DNA from: Paracoccus aminophilus JCM 7686
GTDB taxonomy: Bacteria; Pseudomonadota; Alphaproteobacteria; Rhodobacterales; Rhodobacteraceae
DNA: 64,000 bases
Direction of reading: 5' to 3'
Assembly: GCF_000444995.1 (NCBI RefSeq)
Contig: NC_022041.1
Span: forward strand, 3,041,501-3,105,500
Shown: in pieces, positions 1 through 9,076 of the stretch
Layout of the letters: each line of letters opens with the position of its first letter
How positions within the stretch are numbered: the stretch's first letter is position 1
Position numbers and translations under genes: made by a program
The notes under the pieces: model-generated
What the model was told of the DNA's origin: nothing
The model's input: the letters and a program-made list of their open reading frames with translations, nothing else
Database searches by the model: none

Positions 1-2
1 AC

Positions 3-311
3 GATCTCGCGCGCGACCGGATGCCTGCCGATCTGCCCGCGCCGCACATCGTACAGCCGCATTGGTTCGGACACCCCGAGTACAAAAGCACGGGCTGGTA
101 TCTGCGCGGCCTGCCCGTGCTGGTCGCGACTGCGCCCCTGCCCGAGCCGGTGCGCGGATCAGATGAATGGAGGGCATGGAATCGGGTGCATCGGATGCCG
201 CCGGGGCCGGAGCGCGCCCGCCTGCGCAGCCGATCCTATCCGGGGATGATGGAAGCCGCGGCGCACCAGTGGTGCCTCCGGGCCGTGGAAGAGATCAGGA
301 GGACTGGGTGA
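3..311 (+). CDS. Phage-type hypothetical protein, C-terminal part (5' truncated by window edge)
   Basis: The frame is open from the window edge, so the true start lies to the left. About 100 residues are visible. They contain FGHPEYKSTGWYLRGLP followed by a HRMPPGPER segment and a C-terminal SRSYPGMMEA-like stretch. I recall this arrangement from the C-termini of phage and prophage proteins annotated as DNA-methylase-like or hypothetical; no methylase catalytic motif is in the visible part. The stop codon overlaps the next start (TGATG), which suggests one transcript with the small ORF and the integrase. The family assignment is from memory and only moderately secure; that it belongs to the prophage module follows from the adjoining integrase. 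Confidence 0.6.
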   Translation, partial: DLARDRMPADLPAPHIVQPHWFGHPEYKSTGWYLRGLPVLVATAPLPEPVRGSDEWRAWNRVHRMPPGPERARLRSRSYPGMMEAAAHQWCLRAVEEIRRTG

Positions 312-451
312 TGACTGCACGAAAGACCGCGCTGTTGACACCAGATGACCAAGAGGTTGTTGATCAGAGCCTTAGAGAGCTGATCATCAAACTCGCTCGC
401 CGCAGAGCTTGGGAAGACCATGTCGCGGCGCTTGAAACGCGAAGGAACTGA
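311..451 (+). CDS. Small hypothetical protein upstream of the integrase, 46 residues
   Basis: The ATG overlaps the preceding stop by one base, and the 3' end overlaps the integrase ATG at 420 in another frame. The product is hydrophilic, with acidic and basic stretches (EVVDQSLREL, LARRRAWEDH), and is probably helical. I do not recognise a family. Tight packing between a phage-type gene and the recombinase makes a real gene plausible, perhaps a small regulator or excision accessory protein, but nothing in the sequence shows a DNA-binding fold. Confidence 0.45.
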   Translation: MTARKTALLTPDDQEVVDQSLRELIIKLARRRAWEDHVAALETRRN

Positions 452-2087
452 CCCATTGACCCGCAAAGCCGTCAGCTACAGCCGCTACTCCACGGACCTC
501 CAAAACGAGCGTTCGATCGAGGATCAGGAAGCTCTAATTCGCCGCTATGCAGCGATCAATGGTCTGACGCTCGACCGCTGCTATTCTGACGCCGCACAAT
601 CTGGCGCATCGATCCTCGGACGCGACAGCCTGCTTCAACTGCTTTCAGATGCAAAGGCCGGAGCTTTTGAGGTAGTAATTGTTGAGGAATTGGATCGCCT
701 GTCGCGCGACATGGAGGATCTCGCGGGCATCCATAAACGCCTGTCATTTGCTGGCGTCGAAATCATGGCTGTCCATGAAGGGGTTGCATCGACAGTGACC
801 GTCGGCCTTCGGGGATTGGTCGGCCAACTATTTCGCGAAGACAATGCCCGCAAAATCCGTCGCGGTCTTAGCGGGCGTGTGAGCCAGGGCTTGTCGGCTG
901 GCGGCCGAGCATTTGGTTATCGCCCCCATCCGAACGAAAAGGGGCGACTTCTCATCCAGGAGGAGGAAGCCGTAGTGATCCGGCGCATCTTCCGCGAGTT
1001 TTCCGAGGGCCGCTCGCCAATCGACATCGCGGTAAATCTCACCCGTGACGGTTGCCCGATGCCACGATCGGCAACGGCATGGCAATCGAGCACGATTTAT
1101 GGCTGGGCCGAGCGGCGGTCCGGCATCCTGCGCAATGACCTCTATGCGGGGCGCATCGTTTGGAACAAGTCAAAGATGGTCAAGGACCCCGAGACTGGCC
1201 GCAGGGTCTCGCGACCAAACCAGCAGTGCGACTGGCAAATCACCGACGCGCCCGACCTGCGGATTATCGAGCAAGACCTCTGGGAAAAGGTGCAGGCTAT
1301 GATCGAGCCGAAGCCTCACGCAACCCAATCCGACCGCGCGAAAATGCGCCGTCCGGTCAGACCTCTGTCCGGCTTACTGCGCTGCGGCGCTTGTGGCGGC
1401 GGTATGTCAGCCAAGGGCAAAGACAAAAGTGGGCGCACCCGGATCGAGTGCACCCGCCATTCGTCTAGCCGGAGCTGCCCCGCGCCACGGACCTGGTATC
1501 TTGACCTTGTTGAGGAGGCTGTGATCGGGCTCCTGCGCAGGGAGCTCGACAAGCCAGATCTGCTGAAACTCTATGTCGCCGAATACAATCGGGCTCGAGC
1601 TGAATTCGCTGCAGCAAACGTCCAAAGGCGCGGGAAAATGGAACGCCGCATCCATCAGCTAGATTCTGAGATCTCGCGGCTGGTCCAGTTTGTGACGCGG
1701 GGAATCGGTGACACGGATCGAATTGCACATGAATATGAGGCAAAATGCGCAGAGCTGACCGATGCCAAGCTTGAGCTGTCTTTAGAACCACCTCCACTCA
1801 GCGCGGTAACACTGCACCCGATGGCGATGGAGGGCTACAGGAAAGACCTACTGACGCTCGCCCCGATCATGGGGGCGGACCACAGCGGCGGTTCGGCAAG
1901 CTTTGCCAGCACGCTGCGCAAGCTCATTGAAAGCGTGACAGTTTCAGAAACAGCAGCGGGACAAATGGAGGTGATCGTAACGGGCCATCTACGGGCCCTG
2001 ATCGACGCCCCGCGAATGTCTCGTAAACATTCGGGGGGAACCATGGTAGCGGAGGAGGGATTTGAACCCCCGACACAAGGATTATGA
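420..2087 (+). CDS. Large serine recombinase (site-specific integrase)
   Basis: Catalyses integration or excision of the mobile element. The N-terminal resolvase domain starts with AVSYSRYSTDLQ, where Ser24 is the expected nucleophile, followed by SIEDQ and the EELDRLSRD motif around residues 95-105. A recombinase domain follows, then a zinc-ribbon-like segment (LRCGACGG with later cysteines) and a coiled-coil-rich C-terminus, the order of large serine integrases (555 aa, usual size). The ATG at 420 has GGGAAG upstream; a TTG at 456 just after the preceding stop, with AAGGA upstream, is an alternative. The last about 15 codons lie inside the antisense of a tRNA-Met gene, so this C-terminus is set by the attachment site and may differ in the excised element. 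Confidence 0.93.
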   Translation: MSRRLKREGTDPLTRKAVSYSRYSTDLQNERSIEDQEALIRRYAAINGLTLDRCYSDAAQSGASILGRDSLLQLLSDAKAGAFEVVIVEELDRLSRDMEDLAGIHKRLSFAGVEIMAVHEGVASTVTVGLRGLVGQLFREDNARKIRRGLSGRVSQGLSAGGRAFGYRPHPNEKGRLLIQEEEAVVIRRIFREFSEGRSPIDIAVNLTRDGCPMPRSATAWQSSTIYGWAERRSGILRNDLYAGRIVWNKSKMVKDPETGRRVSRPNQQCDWQITDAPDLRIIEQDLWEKVQAMIEPKPHATQSDRAKMRRPVRPLSGLLRCGACGGGMSAKGKDKSGRTRIECTRHSSSRSCPAPRTWYLDLVEEAVIGLLRRELDKPDLLKLYVAEYNRARAEFAAANVQRRGKMERRIHQLDSEISRLVQFVTRGIGDTDRIAHEYEAKCAELTDAKLELSLEPPPLSAVTLHPMAMEGYRKDLLTLAPIMGADHSGGSASFASTLRKLIESVTVSETAAGQMEVIVTGHLRALIDAPRMSRKHSGGTMVAEEGFEPPTQGL

Positions 2088-2090
2088 TTC
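2028..2090. other. Probable right attachment junction (attR) at the tRNA-Met 3' end
   Basis: The integrase gene reads directly into the 3' end of the tRNA-Met gene on the opposite strand, and everything to the right is core genome. This is the usual geometry of an element integrated into a tRNA 3' end. The exact crossover core cannot be placed because the left junction is outside the window. Confidence 0.45.
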
Positions 2091-2120
2091 CTCTGCTCTA
2101 ACCAGCTGAGCTACTCCGCC
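2044..2120 (-). tRNA. tRNA-Met (anticodon CAU)
   Basis: Read on the minus strand, the 7-bp acceptor stem GGCGGAG/CTCCGCT, D-arm, an anticodon stem GAGGA/TCCTT with loop ATCATAA, T-arm GGGGG/CCCTC and an encoded CCA are all present (77 nt). A CAU anticodon could be elongator Met, initiator Met or lysidine-modified Ile. The G1-U72 pair rules against the usual unpaired C1-A72 initiator, and overall resemblance favours elongator Met. Its 3' half is the apparent integration site of the element on the left. Confidence 0.95.
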
Positions 2121-2133
2121 ACGGGTGAAGCGG

Positions 2134-2162
2134 GTTTTATTGGTGGAGGCGGGGGGCGTCAA
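2134..2162 (-). promoter_or_regulatory. Promoter of tRNA-Met
   Basis: On the minus strand TTGACG (2162-2157) and TAAAAC (2139-2134) are 17 bases apart, and the -10 ends 13 bases before the tRNA 5' end. The same arrangement precedes the other three tRNA genes in the window. Confidence 0.65.
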
Positions 2163-2225
2163 GCGTCGAAATCATGAATCTCGGTATTTTTTCCAGACGC
2201 CGCGCAAAATATTGAAAACAAAGAA

Positions 2226-2247
2226 AAAGGGGCGTCTCCGCCCCTTT
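2226..2247 (-). terminator. Intrinsic terminator of gltX
   Basis: A perfect 9-bp inverted repeat (AAAGGGGCG/CGCCCCTTT) with a 4-base loop lies just past the gltX stop. On the minus strand it is followed by a T-rich run (the complement of 2221-2228). Confidence 0.85.
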
Positions 2248-2250
2248 CCG

Positions 2251-3576
2251 TTACGCCTTTGCTTTGACCACCTGCAAGAGCGGCATGACGTCCGACATGT
2301 CCGGACCATGCGCCTGCCCGGTCAGCGCCTTGCGCAGCGGCATGAAGAGCCCCTTGCCCTTGCGCCCGGTCGCTTCCTTGACGGCTGCAGTGAACTCGCC
2401 CCAGCTCGTATCGGTATAGGGCGGCGGCGGCAGCAGCTTCATCGCCTCGGCAATGAAATCGGCATCCTCGGGGTCGATCTCGGGCTCGGCGCCCTGATGG
2501 AAGATCGTCCACCACGCGCCGAGATCGTCGAGCTTGGTGATGTTTTGCGAGGCGACGCGCCAGAAACGCTCGGCCAGATCGTCCGGCACGCCAAGCGCCT
2601 TGATCCGCTCGGCCACTTCCGACAAGGGCCGGCGCTGGTTCGCTTCGCGCGTCAGCGGCAGCAACTCTTCGGGGTCGAATTTCGTCGGCGAAGCGCCGAA
2701 TTGCTTGAGATCGAACCCGTCCGCCAGCTCTTCGAGCGACATCCGCAGCTCCATCGGCTGGGACGAGCCCAGACGCGCCATCATCGACAGCAGCGCCTCG
2801 GGGGCGATGCCGCTTTCACGCATGTCGCGGATCGAGAGCGCGCCGAGACGTTTCGACAGCTCTTCGCCCTGCGCGCCGGTCAAGAGGCTGTGATGGGCGA
2901 AGCGCGGCGGGATGCCGCCGATCGCGCGGATGATCTGGATCTGGGTCGCGGTATTGGTGACATGGTCCGCGCCACGCACGATGTCGGTCACGCCCATATC
3001 GACGTCATCGACGACCGAAGCGAACGTGTAAAGGATCTGGCCATCGGCGCGGATCAGCACCGGATCCGAGACGCTGGCGGCATCAATCGAGATATCGCCG
3101 AGAATGCCGTCATGCCATTCGATGCGTTCATGATCGAGCAGGAAGCGCCAATAACCGGTGCGGCCCTCGGCGCGCAGCTTCTCTTTGTCCTCGGCCGACA
3201 GCGCAAGCCCGGCGCGGTCGTAAACCGGCGGTTTGCCCATGTTGAGCTGCTTCTTGCGCTTCAGATCAAGCTCGGTCGGGGTCTCGAAGACCTCATAAAG
3301 ACGCTTGCCGTCACGGAGCTGCTCGGCCACTTCGCCGTAACGGTCGAAACGGTCGGACTGGCGCTCCAGCCGGTCCCAATGCAGCCCGAGCCAGTCGAGG
3401 TCGCGCTTGATGCCATCGGCATATTCTTCTTTGCTGCGCTCGCGGTCGGTATCATCCAGACGCAGAATGAAGGTTCCGCCCGTCTTGCGCGCGATGAGAT
3501 AGTTCATCAGCGCCGTGCGCAGGTTGCCAACATGGATGTGGCCGGTGGGCGAAGGGGCAAAACGGGTGGTGGTCAT
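2251..3576 (-). CDS. gltX: Glutamate--tRNA ligase
   Basis: Charges tRNA-Glu with glutamate in the cytoplasm. The class I signature FAPSPTGHIHVG (residues 6-17, HIGH-type) opens the protein and a KMSKS-type SKRLG lies at 241-245, in the expected spacing. The 441-residue length is slightly shorter than the E. coli enzyme and fits the second GltX type common in alphaproteobacteria, so a non-discriminating enzyme that also loads tRNA-Gln is possible. The ATG at 3576 has AGGAG seven bases upstream; an in-frame upstream start would lack a site and precede the conserved motif by too much. It is a single-gene unit with its own terminator. Confidence 0.96.
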   Translation of the reverse strand: MTTTRFAPSPTGHIHVGNLRTALMNYLIARKTGGTFILRLDDTDRERSKEEYADGIKRDLDWLGLHWDRLERQSDRFDRYGEVAEQLRDGKRLYEVFETPTELDLKRKKQLNMGKPPVYDRAGLALSAEDKEKLRAEGRTGYWRFLLDHERIEWHDGILGDISIDAASVSDPVLIRADGQILYTFASVVDDVDMGVTDIVRGADHVTNTATQIQIIRAIGGIPPRFAHHSLLTGAQGEELSKRLGALSIRDMRESGIAPEALLSMMARLGSSQPMELRMSLEELADGFDLKQFGASPTKFDPEELLPLTREANQRRPLSEVAERIKALGVPDDLAERFWRVASQNITKLDDLGAWWTIFHQGAEPEIDPEDADFIAEAMKLLPPPPYTDTSWGEFTAAVKEATGRKGKGLFMPLRKALTGQAHGPDMSDVMPLLQVVKAKA

Positions 3577-3653
3577 GGTGAACTCCTGTCTGCTTCGCTC
3601 TTTCACAACCGACCGATTTTGTCCATATCAAGGGGAAAATGCGGGAGAAAACT

Positions 3654-4061
3654 ATGACCGACTGGAGCGAAGCAAAAGCGCCGGACCTTGCCGCCCTCGA
3701 AGCCATGGCGCGCGAGGTGATCGCGGGCTTTCCGGCCGAGTTCGCGGGCCATGCGCAAAGCGTGATTCTGCGGGTCGACGAGATCGCGCGCGATGAGTTT
3801 CTCGAAGAGCTCGACATTCACGACCCGCTCGAACTGACCGGGCTTTACGATGGCATTCCGCTGACCGAAAAAGCCCCGAGCGAGCCGCAATCCTTTCCCG
3901 ATACCGTCTGGCTCTTTCGCCGCGCGATCATCGACGAATGGGCCAGTCGCGGAAATGTGACGCTTGGCGCGCTGGTGTCGAATGTCGTCGTCCACGAATT
4001 CGCCCATCACTTCGGTTGGTCGGATGAGGATATCGCGACCATCGATCGCTGGTGGGAATAG
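3654..4061 (+). CDS. Zincin-like metallopeptidase family protein
   Basis: A 135-residue cytoplasmic protein with no signal peptide. The near-C-terminal VVVHEFAHHFGWSDED carries the HExxH zinc-binding motif followed by the acidic residues typical of the minimal zincin family once called DUF1025. Substrates of this family are not established to my knowledge. GGGAG lies seven bases before the ATG at 3654; an ATG at 3639 in the same frame is possible but adds only five residues. The gene is divergent from gltX. Confidence 0.88.
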   Translation: MTDWSEAKAPDLAALEAMAREVIAGFPAEFAGHAQSVILRVDEIARDEFLEELDIHDPLELTGLYDGIPLTEKAPSEPQSFPDTVWLFRRAIIDEWASRGNVTLGALVSNVVVHEFAHHFGWSDEDIATIDRWWE

Positions 4062-4144
4062 ACGCGACCGCTTGTGACGCCTCCCCGGCGGGCTAGCCGG
4101 GGAAAAGGCGCAAGAGCCAAGGCCGGTGTCGGCCCCCTTCGCGA

Positions 4145-4166
4145 GGCCCGCAATTGGCGGGCCTTT
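4145..4166 (+). terminator. Hairpin between the metallopeptidase and sixA genes
   Basis: GGCCCGC/GCGGGCC with a 5-base loop (4145-4163) is followed by TTT. It sits between convergent genes and could stop both transcripts. A second hairpin, CCCCGGC/GCCGGGG at 4083-4102, lies upstream but has no T-run on the plus strand. Confidence 0.6.
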
Positions 4167-4169
4167 GCG

Positions 4170-4688
4170 TCAGCTGCGCCCGTCGAAGCGCACGAAATCC
4201 AGAACCGAGCCCTGCCCCGCCTGCACCTCGTTCCAACCATCAATCTGGAAATCCAGCACCAAGGTCGCGGCGGTGGGATAGCGGCGGAATTCGGGATCCA
4301 GCGGCGGCCGTGCCGGCAACATCTCGGCCAGCTCGGCAATGCCCGGATTATGGCCGACAATCATCACGGTCGGCGCTTGGGCCGTGCGCAAAAGCGCCAG
4401 CATCTGGTCGGGGCTGGCATGGTAAAGACCGGCCTCGTCGCGCACATTCGGACGCACCTCAAGCGGCGCGGCAAAGACCGCGTCCCAGGTCTCGCGCGTG
4501 CGGGTCGAGGTCGAACACAGCACCTCTTCGGGCTCATAGCCGCGGCTGGCGAGCCAATCGCCAAGCTCGCGCGCCGAACGACGACCACGGTCATTCAGCG
4601 GACGGTCGTGATCCGGTTGCGCCGGGTCATCCCAAGAGGATTTCGCATGGCGTGTCAGTATGAGTCGACGGTATCCAATTGGAGTCAT
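4170..4688 (-). CDS. SixA-like histidine phosphatase family protein
   Basis: A 172-residue member of the branch-2 histidine phosphatases. The RHG-type motif LILTRHAKSSW near residue 10 supplies the phosphorylated histidine, and MIVGHNPGIAE supplies the second histidine. Close relatives remove phosphate from phosphohistidines or from small phosphomonoesters; the sequence does not settle the substrate here. I chose the ATG at 4688, immediately before the conserved start, over an ATG 15 codons further up. It faces the metallopeptidase gene and ends at their shared hairpin. Confidence 0.85.
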   Translation of the reverse strand: MTPIGYRRLILTRHAKSSWDDPAQPDHDRPLNDRGRRSARELGDWLASRGYEPEEVLCSTSTRTRETWDAVFAAPLEVRPNVRDEAGLYHASPDQMLALLRTAQAPTVMIVGHNPGIAELAEMLPARPPLDPEFRRYPTAATLVLDFQIDGWNEVQAGQGSVLDFVRFDGRS

Positions 4689-4790
4689 GAAAGCCCCTGC
4701 CCGCTCGTAATGATGTATCCCAAAGCCTGCCACAGCTTCAGAGGATGCGGCAAGCTCTGTCTCAAGTAGAAGGAAAACTCTGGACGCGCC

Positions 4791-5690
4791 TTAAAGTTCG
4801 CTGGCGCCCTGACGCAATCCGCGCGGCTTGACCCGCGGCGGCGTCGAGCGGATCAGACTGCCCGCGCCATGCTCGGTAAAGAGCTCCAGCAGCGAGGCAT
4901 TCGGCACCCGGCCATCAAGAATAACCACCGCGCGCACGCCCTCATCCAGCGCCTTGAGCGCGGTTTCGGTCTTGGGGATCATGCCGCCAGCAATCGTGCC
5001 ATCGGCGATCATCGCGCGGACTTGATCAGGATGCATCGAGGTCAGGACCTCGCCCGAGGCATCCTTGACGCCCGCGACATCGGTCAAGAGCAGCAGACGG
5101 TCGGCTTTCAGCGCCCCGGCAATCGCGCCCGCAGCCGTGTCGCCATTGACGTTGAAGGTCTCGTTATCGGCCATGCCGGTCGCGACCGGGGCGATCACCG
5201 GGATCAGCCCGGCCTTGTAGAGATCGCGGATGATCTGGACGTTCATCTCGACCGGCTTGCCGACATAGCCGAGCTCGGGATTGTCGGCCTCGCAGACCAT
5301 AAGGTCGTCGTCCTTGCCCGAGATCCCGACCGCGCGCCCGCCCGCGTCGTTGATCGCCTGCACGATGCGCTTGTTGACCAGGCCCGACAGCACCATCTCG
5401 ACCACCTCGACCGTGTCTTTGGTGGTGACGCGCTTGCCGCGCACGAAATGCGATTCGATGCCCAGCTTGTCGAGCATTTCATTAATCATCGGCCCGCCGC
5501 CATGGCAGACGACAGGGTGAATGCCGACCTGTTTCATCAGCACGATGTCGCGGGCGAATTCGGCCATGGCCTCATCATCGCCCATGGCATTGCCGCCGAA
5601 TTTCACGACGACCACCGCACCCGAATAGCGCTGCATATAGGGAAGCGCTTCGGAAAGGGTGCGGGCGGTCGCGGACCAGTCTCGGTTCAT
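4791..5690 (-). CDS. argB: Acetylglutamate kinase
   Basis: Second step of arginine biosynthesis: phosphorylates N-acetylglutamate. The amino acid kinase fold is seen in [10 protein letters not shown] near the N-terminus, the [13 protein letters not shown] loop, the [11 protein letters not shown] segment and a C-terminal EHGAGSLI. The length (299 aa) is normal. The ATG at 5690 is chosen because [19 protein letters not shown] is the usual start in this order; an ATG at 5705 with AGGGG upstream is also possible. The gene is downstream of engB by 109 bases and last in the yidC-side run. Confidence 0.95.
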   Translation of the reverse strand: MNRDWSATARTLSEALPYMQRYSGAVVVVKFGGNAMGDDEAMAEFARDIVLMKQVGIHPVVCHGGGPMINEMLDKLGIESHFVRGKRVTTKDTVEVVEMVLSGLVNKRIVQAINDAGGRAVGISGKDDDLMVCEADNPELGYVGKPVEMNVQIIRDLYKAGLIPVIAPVATGMADNETFNVNGDTAAGAIAGALKADRLLLLTDVAGVKDASGEVLTSMHPDQVRAMIADGTIAGGMIPKTETALKALDEGVRAVVILDGRVPNASLLELFTEHGAGSLIRSTPPRVKPRGLRQGASEL

Positions 5691-5799
5691 CTCTTGCTTT
5701 CTCATTCTCAGCCCCTGCTCGTCGGACCGGACCCTAGGACGAGAGCAGCCCCCCGTCCAGAGCCTTGCGCGCACGGGTTGCAGGCTTGGGTCGCAGGCT

Positions 5800-6453
5800 T
5801 CAGTCGAGGCCCGCGATAATGGCGCGCAGCGTGGCAATCCCCTCGCCCTTGTCCGAGGAGGTCACGACCAGCTCGGGATAGGCGGCGGGGTGCTTTTGCA
5901 GCTCATCCTCGACCTGCTGGATGACTTTGGCCAAAGCCTCGCGGCCGATCTTGTCGGTCTTGGTCAGCACGACCTGAAAGGGCACGGCCGAGCGGTCGAG
6001 CAGCTTCATGATCTCGTGATCGACCTCTTTGACGCCATGGCGTGAGTCGATCAGCGCAAAAGCGCGTCGCAGGGTCGCCCGGCCCGCGAGATAGTTCTTC
6101 AGCAGCGCCTGCCATTTCGCGACCACCGCCACCGGTGCCTTGGCAAAGCCATAGCCGGGAAGGTCGACGAGATAGGCCTGCTCGCCAAGCGCGAAATAGT
6201 TGATCTCTTGCGTCCGGCCCGGCGTGTTCGAGGCGCGCGCCAGCCCTTTCCGGCCGGTCAGCGCATTGATCAGGCTGGATTTCCCGACATTCGAGCGGCC
6301 TGCAAAGCAGACCTCGGGACGGTCCGCCGGTGGCAGGCCATCCATTGCGACGACGCCTTTGACGAAATCGACGGGGCCCGCAAACAGAAGCCGCGCGGCC
6401 TCAGCGGCCTCGGCCTCAGGATCCGCGGCAAGGGGGAAAGAAACTCGCATCAT
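5800..6453 (-). CDS. engB: Ribosome-biogenesis GTP-binding protein EngB (YihA/YsxC)
   Basis: Essential GTPase that helps assemble the large ribosomal subunit. G1 is GRSNVGKSS, the G2 threonine lies in SNTPGRTQ, G3 is DLPGYGFA, G4 is TKTD and G5 is near VTSS, all in order in 217 residues. The N-terminal about 45 residues before G1 are slightly longer than in E. coli, as in related genera. Its ATG overlaps the stop of the upstream MOSC gene by four bases (ATGA), so translation is probably coupled. Confidence 0.96.
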   Translation of the reverse strand: MMRVSFPLAADPEAEAAEAARLLFAGPVDFVKGVVAMDGLPPADRPEVCFAGRSNVGKSSLINALTGRKGLARASNTPGRTQEINYFALGEQAYLVDLPGYGFAKAPVAVVAKWQALLKNYLAGRATLRRAFALIDSRHGVKEVDHEIMKLLDRSAVPFQVVLTKTDKIGREALAKVIQQVEDELQKHPAAYPELVVTSSDKGEGIATLRAIIAGLD

Positions 6454-7205
6454 CGCACCTCATCGCCGCAATGGATTGTGCCACCGGTCACGACCTGGGC
6501 ATAGACGCCGAAATCGCGGTGGCCGAAAACGTGTTCAAGCGTCGCAGGCATGTCGATATCGATCAGGCCGGACAGAGCGCTCGCGGATGTGGCCGGGCAA
6601 CGGGTGATCGGCTCGACCACGCGCAACTCGACCTCGCCGATCGTCAGGACCTGCCCGATCAGACTGCGCTCTTCTTCCGGCGCCCAGCCCTCGATCCAGA
6701 GATTGCCGCGCCAGCGCTCGACCCCAAAGCTCTGCCCCAGCTTTGCCTCAAGCGCGGCCAATGTCGACAGCGACAGGATCGAAACATAGGGCTGGCTCGC
6801 ATCGGCAAACGCCACCGGCGCGCGTACGAGACGTGTCGGCGCGGGAAAGGCCTCGGGCCAGAGCGGCAGGATCCAGTCGATCAGGCGCTGCCCCTCGGTT
6901 TCAGGATCAAAGCTCAGATCGGGCCGGTCGGGATGCGAGAGCGTGATCTTGCGCCCCGGCTCGGGCTGGCCCCAGCCGCCTTGAACCGCCTGCAAGCTCG
7001 CGCATTTCGCACCTTGCAGAAAACAGCTTTTCGGCAGCCAGCGTTCGGGAACCGCGCCCGCATGACGCTCGCCCCCTTGATGCAGAAGCGCCCACAACCG
7101 GTCTCCCGGCAATGGGCGCGACGGCTGAAGCGCGACTGTCTCGAGCCGCTCGCCCCCGATCGATTTGATCGGGTGGCGGCGGATCAGCGAGAGCCTTGCG
7201 CTCAT
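6450..7205 (-). CDS. MOSC domain-containing protein
   Basis: A 251-residue protein with an N-terminal beta-barrel (MOSC_N, starting LIRRHPIKSIGGE) and a C-terminal MOSC domain with the conserved cysteine in ITRCPATS. MOSC proteins bind or transfer sulfur for molybdenum cofactor enzymes or reduce N-hydroxylated compounds; the in vivo role of this alphaproteobacterial group is not known to me. It overlaps yidC upstream and engB downstream by four bases each, so its expression is tied to membrane-protein insertion and ribosome assembly genes, a common arrangement in Rhodobacterales. Confidence 0.9.
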   Translation of the reverse strand: MSARLSLIRRHPIKSIGGERLETVALQPSRPLPGDRLWALLHQGGERHAGAVPERWLPKSCFLQGAKCASLQAVQGGWGQPEPGRKITLSHPDRPDLSFDPETEGQRLIDWILPLWPEAFPAPTRLVRAPVAFADASQPYVSILSLSTLAALEAKLGQSFGVERWRGNLWIEGWAPEEERSLIGQVLTIGEVELRVVEPITRCPATSASALSGLIDIDMPATLEHVFGHRDFGVYAQVVTGGTIHCGDEVR

Positions 7206-9076
7206 TTTCCCTTGCCTTTGCCAGCGCCGGGGCTGGCCTTGGGCTTGGATTTCGACAGGCTCGACTTGATGTTGCCGAAGAGGTCCGGGCGGTGCCCGTG
7301 CATCGACATGATCGTGTACTGCTGGATGATCGTGATCGTGTTGTTGGTGATCCAGTAAAGCACCAGACCCGAGGCGAAGCCGCCCAGCATCAGCATGAAA
7401 ATCCAGGGCATCCAGGCGAAGATCATCTTCTGCGCCGGGTCAGCGGGCGTCGGGTTGAGCTTCTGCTGCAGCCACATCGAGATCCCGAGCACGATCGCAA
7501 GGATCGGCAGCGAGAAGGAATGGAGCATCGAGCCCTGCCCCGGCGCGGCCCAAGGCAGCATACCGAAGAGGTTCCAAAGGCTCGACGGATCGGGCGCCGA
7601 GAGGTCACGGATCCAGCCAATCCACGGCGCATGACGCAGCTCGATCGTGACGAAGATCACCTTGTAGAGCGAGAAGAAGATCGGGATCTGGATCAGCATC
7701 GGCAGGCAGCCCGCCGCCGGGTTCACCTTCTCGCTCTTATAGAGCGCCATGACCTCTTTCTGATATTTCATCCGGTCGTCGCCGGTGCGCTCCTTGATCG
7801 CCTCCATCTGCGGCTGGAGCTCCTTCATCTTCGCCATCGAGATGTAGGATTTGCGCGCCAGCGGGAAGACGAGGATCTTCAGCACGAAGGTCAGGCCAAT
7901 GATCGCCCAGCCCATATTGCCGATCATGCCGTGGATCCAATGGAGCAGGCGGAAGATCGGTTTGGTCAGGAAATAGAACCAGCCCCAGTCGATCGAATCG
8001 ACGAAACGCTGGATGCCGGGGGCGTCCTGATAGCCGTGGATGACCTCCCAGACTTTGGCGCCCGCGAAGAGATAGCTGTTGCTCGAGGCCGACTGCCCGG
8101 GGGCGACGGTGACCATCGGCATGCGCGCTTCGGTCTGGTAGATATCGGCGCCCGGGACGTATTTGACGACCGCGGTGAAGGCCGAACCCGGAGCCGGCGC
8201 AAGCGTCGTCATCCAGTATTTGTCGGTAAAGCCGATCCAGCCGTTTTCTTTGACTTCGATGACCTTGGCCGAGCCCTCACCCGCCACCGGGTCGAGATCG
8301 GTCATCTTCTTGTATTTCATCTCGAGAAGCTGGCCATCGGTCATGCCGACAGCGCCTTCATGGAGCACGAAGAAGTTCTGAGTGTCAGGTTTGCCGTGAC
8401 GCGCAAGGATACCATAAGGCGCCGCCGAGAACGGCGCGGTGCCGGTGTTTTCCAGCGATTGCGAGACGGTAAAGAGATAGCGGTCGTCAAGCTCGAAGGT
8501 GCGGCGGAAGATCTGGCCCGCGCCGTTGTCCCATTTCAGCGTGACGGGTTTGCCCGGCGCAAGCAACGTGCCCGCATCGACCGTCCAAACCGTGCCGGGT
8601 CCCGGCACCAAAGCCGGATCGGTCCCCGGTCCCGGGGTCCAGCCGTAAACGGCGTAATAGGGTTTCTGGACGACGACGGCGGGCGCGCCACCTGCCGCAA
8701 CCGGCGAGGATTGCGAGGCGAGCCCCGGCTGGGTCGTCGGCGAAAGCAGGCGCACATAGGGCGAGTTCGGATCGAGCGTCTCGTGGTAGCCGGTCAGCTC
8801 AAGATCGTCGACACGGCCACCGGCCAGCGAGATCGAGCCCTTCAGCGAGGGCGATTCGATGCTGACACGCGGCGCAGAGGCCGAAGGATCGTTCGAGCTT
8901 GCCGCCGCTGCGGTCCCGAGCTCCGGCGTCGCCGGGGCACCGGCCTGCTGGCTGGTCGCGGCGGGCGCTTCGGCCGGAGGCGGCGTATCTGGCGCGAAGA
9001 ACACGGTCCAGACGATCATGACCAGCGCAGAAAGCACCATGGCCAGGATCAGATTGCGGTTGTTGTCGCTGTTCAT
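7202..9076 (-). CDS. yidC: Membrane protein insertase YidC
   Basis: Inserts membrane proteins alone or with SecYEG. The N-terminal helix (NLILAMVLSALVMIVWTVFF), a large periplasmic beta-sandwich (about residues 60-340) and the five-helix 60KD_IMP core from about 365 (WGWFYFLTKPIFRLLHWIHG) are in order. The C-terminus is lysine-rich and ends KPKASPGAGKGKGK, the expected ribosome-contacting tail. Length 624 aa is normal. The ATG at 9076 (MNSDNN) is preferred over one at 9088 that overlaps its own Shine-Dalgarno. The conserved rpmH-rnpA-yidD-yidC order is interrupted here by ttcA and the EAL-like gene. Confidence 0.96.
   Translation of the reverse strand: MNSDNNRNLILAMVLSALVMIVWTVFFAPDTPPPAEAPAATSQQAGAPATPELGTAAAASSNDPSASAPRVSIESPSLKGSISLAGGRVDDLELTGYHETLDPNSPYVRLLSPTTQPGLASQSSPVAAGGAPAVVVQKPYYAVYGWTPGPGTDPALVPGPGTVWTVDAGTLLAPGKPVTLKWDNGAGQIFRRTFELDDRYLFTVSQSLENTGTAPFSAAPYGILARHGKPDTQNFFVLHEGAVGMTDGQLLEMKYKKMTDLDPVAGEGSAKVIEVKENGWIGFTDKYWMTTLAPAPGSAFTAVVKYVPGADIYQTEARMPMVTVAPGQSASSNSYLFAGAKVWEVIHGYQDAPGIQRFVDSIDWGWFYFLTKPIFRLLHWIHGMIGNMGWAIIGLTFVLKILVFPLARKSYISMAKMKELQPQMEAIKERTGDDRMKYQKEVMALYKSEKVNPAAGCLPMLIQIPIFFSLYKVIFVTIELRHAPWIGWIRDLSAPDPSSLWNLFGMLPWAAPGQGSMLHSFSLPILAIVLGISMWLQQKLNPTPADPAQKMIFAWMPWIFMLMLGGFASGLVLYWITNNTITIIQQYTIMSMHGHRPDLFGNIKSSLSKSKPKASPGAGKGKGK

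Noticed and set aside
4083..4102. Strong hairpin after the metallopeptidase gene
   Set aside because: No T-run on either useful side; not called as a separate terminator.
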